Origin: Rhodobacterales bacterium 34-62-10
GTDB taxonomy: Bacteria; Pseudomonadota; Alphaproteobacteria; Rhodobacterales; Rhodobacteraceae
Length of the DNA stretch: 23,643 nucleotides
Reading direction: 5' to 3'
Assembly: GCA_002282555.1 (NCBI GenBank)
Contig: NCJR01000003.1
Location: 1 to 23,643 of the forward strand
Part shown: one piece after another, positions 1 through 6,261 of the stretch
How positions within the stretch are numbered: position 1 is the first letter of the stretch
Layout of the letters: each line of letters starts with the position of its first letter
Notes under the pieces: generated by a model
What the model was told of the DNA's origin: nothing
The model's input: the letters and a program-made list of their open reading frames with translations, nothing else
Database searches by the model: none
Made by a program: the position numbers and the translations under genes

Positions 1-109
1 CAGACCGCCAGACCCCGACCACCACCAGCAGATTGTAGGGCAGCGACACACCCTTGCCGATGATCAGCGCCAGCCACAGCTGATCCAGCGTGATCAGTAG
101 CGGACCCAT
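1..109 (-). CDS. Membrane protein fragment, cut by the left edge
   Basis: An open frame on the minus strand starts at an ATG at 109 and runs off the window at position 1, giving about 36 residues. The visible part begins MGPLLITLDQLWLALI and continues with a second hydrophobic stretch (LPYNLLVVVGVW), so it looks like the N-terminal part of a small integral membrane protein. It lies downstream of nsrR on the same strand, about 107 bases away. The frame stays open upstream to a stop at 185-187, so a start further up (for example GTG at 172) is possible, but the upstream residues do not look like protein. I do not recognise the family. Confidence 0.4.
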   Translation of the reverse strand, partial: MGPLLITLDQLWLALIIGKGVSLPYNLLVVVGVWRS

Positions 110-182
110 CCATAGGGTCCGATCCGGTCTTTCCCAAGTGCATGACTCCAGGCAAGCGGGCGTCCGCAGCACCGGGCATTCA

Positions 183-196
183 TGTCAAGGATGACA
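183..196. promoter_or_regulatory. Perfect 14-bp dyad TGTCA-N4-TGACA
   Basis: The sequence TGTCAAGGATGACA is a perfect inverted repeat with 5-bp arms and a 4-bp spacer. This is the geometry of a CRP/FNR-family site, but it lacks the TTG-N8-CAA core seen at the other boxes in this window. It lies between the nsrR stop and the truncated gene at the left edge, about 75 bases upstream of that gene's ATG. It could be an operator for that gene or a small 3' hairpin of nsrR. Confidence 0.25.
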
Positions 197-216
197 CCTG
201 AAAAGACCCTGTCGCG

Positions 217-654
217 TCAGGCCGCCAGACCCAGCCGCGCCAGAAGGTCATCCCGGTTCACGGCGATCTCGGCCACGGTCAGATCGTCCAGAACCGCCAT
301 GAACGCCCGCGTCGCCTCGTGCAGTTTGGCCGACAGCCGACAGGCGCCCCGCAGCTTGCAGGTGTTGCTGGTCGCGTTGAAACATTCGACCAGATCCAGC
401 GGCCCTTCGGTCAGACGGACCACATCGCCCACCACAATCTCGCCTGCTGGACGCGCCAGACGCAGACCGCCGCGCGGACCACGCACCGTATCCAGATATC
501 CGGCCTGTCCCAACTGGTGCACGATCTTGGTCAGATGCGCCCGGTTGATCCGATGCGCCTGCGCCACCTCGTCGATCCGCACCAGATGCGGCGCGCGGAT
601 CGCGGCCATCTGCAGGGTCCGCAGCGCATAATTGGTATAGCTGGTCAGCTTCAA
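217..654 (-). CDS. nsrR: Rrf2-family NO-sensing repressor, NsrR type
   Basis: This is a 145-residue Rrf2-family regulator. It opens with the hallmark MKLTSYTNYALRTL, followed by a winged helix-turn-helix (about residues 25-70, with RGPRGGLRLARP as the wing). Three cysteines at C91, C99 and C105 match the Fe-S cluster ligand pattern of NsrR, where NO destroys the cluster and relieves repression. The start is a TTG codon: no in-frame ATG lies upstream, a GGAGGA ribosome site sits 7 bases before it, and the protein begins exactly where the family begins. It is divergent from cydAB with 107 bases between the starts, so cydAB is its likely target. A different Rrf2 member such as an IscR- or RirA-like protein is less likely given the ECFN...C...C spacing and the context. 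Confidence 0.85.
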   Translation of the reverse strand: MKLTSYTNYALRTLQMAAIRAPHLVRIDEVAQAHRINRAHLTKIVHQLGQAGYLDTVRGPRGGLRLARPAGEIVVGDVVRLTEGPLDLVECFNATSNTCKLRGACRLSAKLHEATRAFMAVLDDLTVAEIAVNRDDLLARLGLAA

Positions 655-684
655 GGCGTCCTCCGGTCGGGTGTGACAACTCGT

Positions 685-712
685 CCTATATTGAAACTTG
701 AATATGTCGCAA
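685..712 (-). promoter_or_regulatory. Candidate nsrR promoter
   Basis: On the minus strand a TTGCGA (-35, 707-712) and a TATAGG (-10, 685-690) are separated by 16 bp. They lie 31 bases before the TTG start of nsrR. The candidate operator at 688-705 sits inside this promoter, which would allow autoregulation. The call rests on hexamer matches only. Confidence 0.35.
688..705. promoter_or_regulatory. Candidate NsrR operator, ATATT-N8-AATAT dyad
   Basis: An AT-rich inverted repeat (ATATT, 8 bases, AATAT) stands out in a GC-rich intergenic space. It contains a direct repeat TTGAA-AC-TTGAA. It overlaps the -35 of the predicted cydA promoter and the core of the predicted nsrR promoter, the placement expected for a repressor of both. 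It does not match the enterobacterial NsrR consensus closely, so the assignment is inferred from position. A weaker dyad, TATTC-N9-GAATA, follows at 721-739. Confidence 0.4.
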
Positions 713-726
713 GGCCGAGCTATTCA
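698..726 (+). promoter_or_regulatory. Candidate cydA promoter
   Basis: TTGAAT (-35, 698-703) and TATTCA (-10, 721-726) are separated by exactly 17 bp. The predicted transcript would begin near 733, giving a leader of about 29 bases that carries the AGGAAAGG ribosome site before the ATG at 762. Confidence 0.4.
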
Positions 727-761
727 TTCATAAAGAATATATCAATAGGAAAGGCAAGCCC

Positions 762-2171
762 ATGTTCGGCTTTGATGCCATCGAGCTGGCGCGGATCCAG
801 TTCGCCTTCACCGTTTCGTTCCATATCATCTTCCCCGCCTTTTCGATTGGACTGGCCAGCTATCTGGCGGTGCTGAACGGGTTGCACCTGTGGACCGGGC
901 GGGAAGTCTATCTGACGCTCTTCAACTACTGGAAAAAGATCTTCGCGGTGGCCTTCGGCATGGGGGTCGTGTCGGGGATCGTCATGTCCTATCAGTTCGG
1001 CACCAATTGGTCGGTGTTTTCCGACAAGGCCGGGCCGGTGATCGGGCCCTTGATGGGCTATGAGGTGCTGTCGGCCTTTTTCCTTGAGGCGGGCTTTCTG
1101 GGCGTGATGCTGTTCGGGCGCGACAAGGTCGGCGCGCGGGCGCATTTCGTGGCCACGGTGATGGTGGCGATCGGCACGCTGGGATCGGCCTTCTGGATCC
1201 TGTCGGTCAACAGCTGGATGCAGACGCCGCAGGGCCATGCCATCAACGATGTGGGCCAGTTCGTCCCCGTGGACTGGTGGGCGATCGTGTTCAACCCGTC
1301 CTTCCCTTACCGGCTGGTGCATATGGTGCTGGCGGCTTACCTGACCACCGCGCTGGTCGTGGGGGCCGTGGGCGGCTGGCATCTGCTGCGCGACCGCGCC
1401 CATGCCGGCGCGCGCACGATGTTTTCCATGGCGATGGGGATGCTGATCGTGGTGGCACCCCTGCAGATCTTCGCAGGCGACCTGCACGGGCTGAACACGC
1501 TGGAACATCAGCCCGCCAAGATCGCCGCAATGGAGGGGCATTTCGAGCCGCATCCCGAAGGTGGCGCCCCCCTGATCCTGTTCGGCATCCCCGATGCCGC
1601 GAATGAGCGGGTCGATTACAAGGTCGAGATCCCCTATCTGTCATCCCTGATCCTGACCCATGATCTGACCTCGCCCTTGCCCGGCCTTACGGATTTTCCC
1701 GCCGATGAACGCCCGCCTGTCGGCATCGTGTTCTGGTCCTTCCGCGTGATGGTGGCGCTGGGGTTCGCCATGCTGGGCCTTGGCCTTTGGGCACTGATCC
1801 TGCGGCTGCGCGGCACGATGTATGACCGCCGCTGGCTGCACCGCGCGGCCATCGCGATGGGACCTGCGGGTTTCGTCGCGGTGCTGGCGGGCTGGATCAC
1901 GACCGAGGTGGGGCGCCAGCCCTGGACGGTCTATGGCCTTTTGTCCACCAATGACAGCGTCGCCCCGGTTCAGGCGGCGGCCGTGGGCTCCTCGCTGATG
2001 GCCTTCATCGTGATCTACTTCACGCTGTTCGGCGCGGGGACCTTCTACATCCTGCGTCTGATGGGCAAACGCCCGGACAGCGGCACCCCGATGGGCGATC
2101 TTGGTCCCATCCGCACGGCAGGCGTGACGCCCGCGCCCGCAGTCGACGACGATTTCATCCCGGCGGAGTAA
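762..2171 (+). CDS. cydA: Cytochrome bd-type quinol oxidase subunit I (CydA/CioA)
   Basis: The 469-residue protein is subunit I of a cytochrome bd-type quinol oxidase, which oxidises quinol and reduces oxygen to water in the inner membrane. Visible landmarks are H21 in FAFTVSFHIIFPAF (high-spin heme b595 ligand), E101 and E110 in helix 3, H187 in RLVHMVLAAYL (heme b558 ligand), and the GRQPW motif in the C-terminal half. It is shorter than E. coli CydA (522 residues), fitting the short Q-loop, cyanide-insensitive (CioA) branch. An AGGAAAGG site precedes the ATG. cydB follows after 6 bases. Control by the divergent NsrR is likely, since bd oxidases resist NO and help respiration continue when NO accumulates. 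Whether it should be named cydA or cioA cannot be settled here. Confidence 0.93.
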   Translation: MFGFDAIELARIQFAFTVSFHIIFPAFSIGLASYLAVLNGLHLWTGREVYLTLFNYWKKIFAVAFGMGVVSGIVMSYQFGTNWSVFSDKAGPVIGPLMGYEVLSAFFLEAGFLGVMLFGRDKVGARAHFVATVMVAIGTLGSAFWILSVNSWMQTPQGHAINDVGQFVPVDWWAIVFNPSFPYRLVHMVLAAYLTTALVVGAVGGWHLLRDRAHAGARTMFSMAMGMLIVVAPLQIFAGDLHGLNTLEHQPAKIAAMEGHFEPHPEGGAPLILFGIPDAANERVDYKVEIPYLSSLILTHDLTSPLPGLTDFPADERPPVGIVFWSFRVMVALGFAMLGLGLWALILRLRGTMYDRRWLHRAAIAMGPAGFVAVLAGWITTEVGRQPWTVYGLLSTNDSVAPVQAAAVGSSLMAFIVIYFTLFGAGTFYILRLMGKRPDSGTPMGDLGPIRTAGVTPAPAVDDDFIPAE

Positions 2172-2177
2172 ACTGAC

Positions 2178-3182
2178 ATGATCTTCGATCTTGCATTCAT
2201 CTGGGCCGGGCTGATCGCCTTTGCGGTGCTGGCCTATGTCATCCTTGACGGGTTCGACCTTGGCGTCGGCATCCTGTTTCCCCTGATGCGCACCGAGGCC
2301 GACAAGGACCTTGCCATGAACACCGTCGCCCCGGTCTGGGACGGCAACGAGACATGGCTGGTGCTGGGCGGTGGCGGGCTGTTCGCCGTGTTCCCGCTGG
2401 CCTATGCCGTCGTCATGCCAGCACTTTATGTGCCGATCATCGTGATGCTGCTGGCGCTGGTGTTCCGGGGTGTCGCGTTCGAGTTCCGCTGGCGCACGAA
2501 ACGCGCCAAGTTCCTGTGGGACCTGTCCTTTTTCGGTGGCAGCGTGGTTGCGACCTTTGCCCAAGGCGTGGCGCTGGGGGCGCTGGTCCAAGGCATCGCG
2601 GTCGAGGGGCGCGCCTATGCGGGCGGCAACTGGGACTGGCTGACACCGTTCTCAATGCTGACCGGCGTGGCGCTGGTCGCGGGCTATGCCCTGCTGGGCG
2701 CAACATGGCTGGTGATGAAAACCGAAGGCCCCGTGCGGACCGTGGCGCATCGCCTGTCGCTGTGGCTGGGCGGGGCGACGCTGGCGCTGGTGGGGCTGGT
2801 CAGCCTGATCACGCCGTTCCTCAACCCGCTCTACCTGGAGCGCTGGTTCACCTTCCCGAATGCGCTCTTCTCGGCCTTCGTGCCCGCGCTGATCCTGATT
2901 GCGGCCTATCTGTTCCACAAGGGGCTGCGGGACGGGCGCGACGCGTGGCCCTTCCTGTCGGCGCTGGCGCTGTTCGTGCTCAGCTTCGTCGGGCTGGGGA
3001 TCAGCTTCTATCCGTTCATGGTGCCGCCCTCCCTTACCATCACCGAGGCCGCGGCCCCCGATGAAAGCCTGTGGTTTCTGCTGGCGGGCGCGCTGGTGCT
3101 GGTGCCGATGATCCTTGCCTATACCGGCTACGCCTATTGGGTGTTCCGCGGCAAGGTCGACCCGGCAGGGGGGTATCACTGA
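2178..3182 (+). CDS. cydB: Cytochrome bd-type quinol oxidase subunit II (CydB/CioB)
   Basis: The 334-residue multi-helix protein is subunit II of the bd-type oxidase. It shows the family signatures YVILDGFDLGVGILFP near residues 20-36 and VWDGNETWLVLGGGGLFAVFP near residues 54-74, then repeated hydrophobic segments to the C-terminus. It forms a heterodimer with subunit I and stabilises the heme sites. It lies 6 bases after cydA. Its stop codon shares a base with the start of the next small gene (TGATG), so the three are translationally coupled. Confidence 0.92.
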   Translation: MIFDLAFIWAGLIAFAVLAYVILDGFDLGVGILFPLMRTEADKDLAMNTVAPVWDGNETWLVLGGGGLFAVFPLAYAVVMPALYVPIIVMLLALVFRGVAFEFRWRTKRAKFLWDLSFFGGSVVATFAQGVALGALVQGIAVEGRAYAGGNWDWLTPFSMLTGVALVAGYALLGATWLVMKTEGPVRTVAHRLSLWLGGATLALVGLVSLITPFLNPLYLERWFTFPNALFSAFVPALILIAAYLFHKGLRDGRDAWPFLSALALFVLSFVGLGISFYPFMVPPSLTITEAAAPDESLWFLLAGALVLVPMILAYTGYAYWVFRGKVDPAGGYH

Positions 3183-3286
3183 TGCCCGACACCCTGCGCA
3201 AAACTCTGTGGTTCATCGGATTGTGGCTGGCAGGGGTCGGCACGCTGCTGATCGTGGCCCTTCTGATCCGCGCGATGATCTTCTGA
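3182..3286 (+). CDS. DUF2474-type single-helix oxidase subunit (CydX-like)
   Basis: This 34-residue protein starts at the ATG that overlaps the cydB stop by one base. It has a charged start (MPDTLRKTLW), one transmembrane helix (about residues 10-30) and almost nothing else. Small proteins of this kind (DUF2474, analogous to CydX/CioX) are regularly encoded directly after cydB in CIO-type operons and are thought to support the assembled oxidase. The call rests on position, size and the single helix. It is easily missed by gene callers because of its length. Confidence 0.75.
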   Translation: MPDTLRKTLWFIGLWLAGVGTLLIVALLIRAMIF

Positions 3287-3296
3287 CAATTGCCTA

Positions 3297-3332
3297 TCAA
3301 TCCAACCTTCAATCCAACCTTCAATCCAACCT
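3297..3332 (+). repeat. Three perfect tandem copies of a 12-bp unit
   Basis: The unit TCAATCCAACCT occurs at 3297-3308, 3309-3320 and 3321-3332 without a mismatch. It fills the leader between the DUF2474 gene and the DsrE-like gene and ends 11 bases before that gene's ATG. Because 12 is a multiple of three, the repeat is an open frame (Asn-Pro-Thr-Phe), but it lies before the true signal-peptide start. Confidence 0.9.
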
Positions 3333-3343
3333 ACGGAGTTACC

Positions 3344-3778
3344 ATGAAAAAGTTTCTGATCGCCTGCGTCCTGTCCATGACGACCGCCCTGCCTGTCATG
3401 GCAGATGGGTCACGCAATCTGGTCACCATCCTGACCGCCCCCGAGCCGCAGACCCAGTTGATGGCCATGGTCCTGACCATGAACGCCGTGCAGCAGGGGG
3501 CCACAGCGCAGATCCTGCTCTGCGGTCCCGCAGGTGACATCGCCCTGAAGGACGCGCCCGCCACCGCCACCGCAGGTCAGCCGCCGCGCGATGCCAGCCC
3601 GCAGGGTCTGATGCGGATGATGATGGAGAAAAACAACGTCAAGGTCGAGGTCTGCGCGATCTATCTGCCCGGCAAGGGCGCGGATGCCACGATCCTGCTG
3701 GACGGCGTGACCCCTGCCGCCCCGGATGCCGCCGCCGCCGCGATCATGGCGGATGACACCGTCGTCATGAGCTTCTGA
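3344..3778 (+). CDS. Secreted DsrE-like family protein
   Basis: The 144-residue protein begins with a clear signal peptide (MKKFLIACVLSMTTALPVMA), so it acts in the periplasm. The mature part has the DsrE/DsrF-like pattern: a strand and helix after LVTILTAPEP, a cysteine in ILLCGPAGD, and a second cysteine in VEVCAIYLPG. The family includes sulfur-relay and redox proteins, and the two cysteines are candidate reactive residues. The ATG at 3344 is preferred over a TTG at 3290 because it has a GGAG site and starts the signal peptide; the extra upstream residues come only from the 12-bp repeat. It follows the cyd genes by 57 bases on the same strand and is probably co-transcribed. Its link to a bd oxidase is unexplained. 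Confidence 0.75.
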   Translation: MKKFLIACVLSMTTALPVMADGSRNLVTILTAPEPQTQLMAMVLTMNAVQQGATAQILLCGPAGDIALKDAPATATAGQPPRDASPQGLMRMMMEKNNVKVEVCAIYLPGKGADATILLDGVTPAAPDAAAAAIMADDTVVMSF

Positions 3779-3850
3779 TCCCGGACGGTCCGTCATTTTG
3801 CCCTGTCCGTTCCGGTCGCATGCGGTAGTCTGCCTGTGACCGGAACGGGA

Positions 3851-4900
3851 ATGAACATGGCAGATCACTTGCAAAATCCGTGGCGCGGGCGCGGGCTGGA
3901 CGGGGCGGGGCCGTTGCCCCTGGCCGATGCCGGTGACGTGGCCCGCCTGTTGGCGCAATGCCCGGCCCATGCGCCCACGCCCCTGCGCGATGCACCGGGG
4001 CTTGCGGCGGAACTGGGGGTCGCGCGGCTCTGGCTCAAGGATGAACGGGCGCGGATGGGCCTTGGCAGTTTCAAGGCGCTTGGCGCGGCCCATGCCATCG
4101 CGCATGACGCGGCGACCAGCGGTGCCCCCGATCTGCATAGCGCGCTGCGCGACCGCGTCTATGTCACCGCCAGCGCGGGCAATCACGGCCTGTCCGTGGC
4201 GGCAGGTGCGCGGCTGTTCGGGGCGCGCGCCGTCATCTATCTGGCCCGGACCGTGCCCGCGTCCTTTGCCACACGGCTGCAGGACAAGGGGGCCGAGGTG
4301 ATCCGCGCCGGTGCCGATTACGAGGCCAGCATGAAGGCCGCCGCCGATGCCGCCGCAACCCATGGCTGGACCCTGCTCTCTGACAGCTCATGGCCCGGCT
4401 ACACCGACCTGCCCGGCCGCGTGATGGAAGGCTATCTGCAACTGGCGGCCGAGGTCGCCGCCCAGATCGACACCCCGCCCAGCCATATCCTGTTGCAGGC
4501 CGGTGTCGGCGGATTGGCCGCAGCGGTGGCCGCGCATGCCCGCCTTGTCTGGGGTGACGGTCCGCAGATCATCGTCGTCGAACCCGCCGCGGCACCGGCC
4601 CTGATCGACAGCATCCGCGCAGGTCGGGTCGTGGAGACCAGCGGCCCCGCCTCGTGCATGGGCCGGCTGGATTGCAAAACCCCGTCATGGATCGCGCTGA
4701 ACGGTCTGGCCCGCGATGCCGATGTGTTCGTGACCCTGTCCGAGGAGGAGGCCCGTCGCGGGGCTGACCTTCTGGCCGCCCACGCCCTGCCCACCACCGA
4801 ATCCGGCGGGGCAGGGGTCGCCGCAGTTCTGGCCGGGTTGGACCTGCCGCCCACGGCACAGGTCCTTGCCATCCTCAGCGAGGCCCCGCAGCAGGGCTGA
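3851..4900 (+). CDS. PLP-dependent lyase, diaminopropionate ammonia-lyase type
   Basis: This is a fold-type II PLP enzyme of about 349 residues. The PLP lysine is in GLGSFKALGAAHA (about residue 75). The phosphate- and substrate-binding segment ASAGNHGLSVAAGARLFG follows, and a glycine-rich loop QAGVGGLAAAVAAH lies near the middle. Diaminopropionate ammonia-lyase converts 2,3-diaminopropionate to pyruvate and ammonia. The GSFKALG context and the SCMGRLDCKTPSW region fit that family better than threonine dehydratase. It is somewhat shorter than the E. coli enzyme (about 398 residues). The start is uncertain: GTG at 3836, ATG at 3851 and ATG at 3857 are all in frame, with GGAACGGGA serving as ribosome site for the latter two. 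It stands alone on the plus strand. Confidence 0.7.
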   Translation: MNMADHLQNPWRGRGLDGAGPLPLADAGDVARLLAQCPAHAPTPLRDAPGLAAELGVARLWLKDERARMGLGSFKALGAAHAIAHDAATSGAPDLHSALRDRVYVTASAGNHGLSVAAGARLFGARAVIYLARTVPASFATRLQDKGAEVIRAGADYEASMKAAADAAATHGWTLLSDSSWPGYTDLPGRVMEGYLQLAAEVAAQIDTPPSHILLQAGVGGLAAAVAAHARLVWGDGPQIIVVEPAAAPALIDSIRAGRVVETSGPASCMGRLDCKTPSWIALNGLARDADVFVTLSEEEARRGADLLAAHALPTTESGGAGVAAVLAGLDLPPTAQVLAILSEAPQQG

Positions 4901-4915
4901 TCACGCGCCGCAAAG

Positions 4916-4939
4916 TTTGGCCCGAACGGTTGGTCCAAA
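4916..4939. terminator. Candidate hairpin between convergent genes
   Basis: A 24-base imperfect inverted repeat (outer stem TTTGG/CCAAA, one mismatch, then four inner pairs including one G-T) lies between the stop of the PLP lyase gene and the stop of the response regulator gene. It could end transcripts from both sides. There is no clear T-run, so intrinsic termination is not certain. Confidence 0.35.
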
Positions 4940-4953
4940 ACGCTTCCATGCCG

Positions 4954-6261
4954 CTATTTCTCGGCCGACAGCCCATAGCGCCGCATCTTGTCGTTCAGGG
5001 TCCGGCGCGGGATCCCAAGCGTTTCCGCCGCGCGCAGGGTATTGTCGCGATGGGCATCCAGAACCGCCGCGATCTCGCGCGCTTCGAATTCCGCCACGCG
5101 TTGGGCCAGCGTCAAGGGCCCCGGCGCGGTGCTGCCGGTCGCGCCGGTCTCGAACAGCCCAAGGGCAAAAGCCTCGGCGCTGGCTTTCAACTCGCGCACA
5201 TTCCCCGGCCATGCCCGCCGCTTGAGGGTCTGACGCAAGACCCAGCTCAGCGCGGGGTCCGCCCGCCCATACCGGCGCGCGGCCAGTTGCGCGTAATGGG
5301 CAAAGATCAGGGGGATATCCTCGCCCGCCTCGCGCAGCGTGGGTGTCGTCAGTTCAGACCCGGCCAGCCGGAAATAAAGGTCGGCGCGAAAATCCATGTT
5401 CTGGCGCAGGTTCGTCTTGCTGGTCGCGATGATGCGGATATCCAGAGGGCGCGGCGTGTTCTCTCCGATCCGCTCGAACATGCGTTCCTGCAGGACCCGC
5501 AACAGTTTGGCCTGTACCGCGGGGGGCATCGTCTCGACCTCATCCAGCATCAGGGTGCCGCCATGCGCCGCCTCCAGCTTGCCCGCGCGCCCTTCGGCAT
5601 CATGGGCCACCGCGCCCGCGCCATGGCCGAACAGGATGGTCTCGGCCAGCGCCTCGGGCAGGGCGGCGCAGTTCAGCGCCACAAATGGCCCATTCGCGCG
5701 CGGGCTGCCTGCGTGGATGGCACGCGCGGCCAGTTCCTTGCCGGTGCCGGTCTCCCCGGTGATCAGCACATCCAGATCGACCTGCGCCAGAACAGCGATC
5801 CGATCACGGAACCCGCGCATGGCCCGCGATGTGCCAAGGATACCGACCTCGTCGCGTTCGGCCAGAACCTGCTGCAAGCGTGACACCTCGGCGCGCGCGG
5901 CCTGCGCGTCCAGCGCGCGCCGCACCACCGCCAGAAGATGCGTGGAATCGTAGGGTTTCTCCAGAAAATCCTCGGCCCCCGCGCGGATCGCCTCGACCGC
6001 GTGACCCACATCGCCATGCCCGGTCAGCAGGATCACCGGAAAGGCAAGCGCCCGGCGTCTGATCTCCTTGAGCAGACCGATCCCGTCCATCCCCGGCATG
6101 CGCAGATCGCTGATCAGCAGATCGGGTGCCGGCACAAGGCTGTCCAGCGCCTCCTGTGCCCCGGCACAGCCGCGCACCTCATGGCCCGACGCCGTCATCA
6201 GATCGCACAGCGCGGCCAGATGGTCGGTGTCGTCATCAACGATCAGAACGCGCGCTGTCAT
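4954..6261 (-). CDS. NtrC/DctD-family response regulator with degenerate GAFTGA loop
   Basis: The 435-residue protein has a receiver domain (residues 4-115, phospho-acceptor D52 in LLISDLRMPGMDG, T80, K102), an AAA+ domain (Walker A GETGTGKE at 169-176, Walker B LMLDEV at 237-242, arginines in FRADLYFRLAG at 291-301) and a Fis-type helix-turn-helix (about 395-432, ETLGIPRRTLNDKMRRYG). It resembles DctD, the partner of DctB. The GAFTGA loop that contacts sigma-54 reads GAVAHD (216-221): the phenylalanine, threonine and second glycine are gone. The protein may therefore not activate sigma-54 promoters, as known for Rhodobacter capsulatus NtrC. Its ATG overlaps the kinase stop (ATGA). It is the last gene of the TAXI transporter operon and probably controls it. 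Confidence 0.88.
   Translation of the reverse strand: MTARVLIVDDDTDHLAALCDLMTASGHEVRGCAGAQEALDSLVPAPDLLISDLRMPGMDGIGLLKEIRRRALAFPVILLTGHGDVGHAVEAIRAGAEDFLEKPYDSTHLLAVVRRALDAQAARAEVSRLQQVLAERDEVGILGTSRAMRGFRDRIAVLAQVDLDVLITGETGTGKELAARAIHAGSPRANGPFVALNCAALPEALAETILFGHGAGAVAHDAEGRAGKLEAAHGGTLMLDEVETMPPAVQAKLLRVLQERMFERIGENTPRPLDIRIIATSKTNLRQNMDFRADLYFRLAGSELTTPTLREAGEDIPLIFAHYAQLAARRYGRADPALSWVLRQTLKRRAWPGNVRELKASAEAFALGLFETGATGSTAPGPLTLAQRVAEFEAREIAAVLDAHRDNTLRAAETLGIPRRTLNDKMRRYGLSAEK

Noticed and set aside
3290..3343. Extension of the DsrE-like protein upstream to a TTG codon
   Set aside because: The added residues come only from the 12-bp repeat and would hide a clear signal peptide. The ATG at 3344 has its own GGAG site.
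3410..4363. A 317-codon minus-strand frame across the DsrE-like and PLP lyase genes
   Set aside because: It crosses two supported plus-strand genes and shows low-complexity Gly/Arg/His composition.
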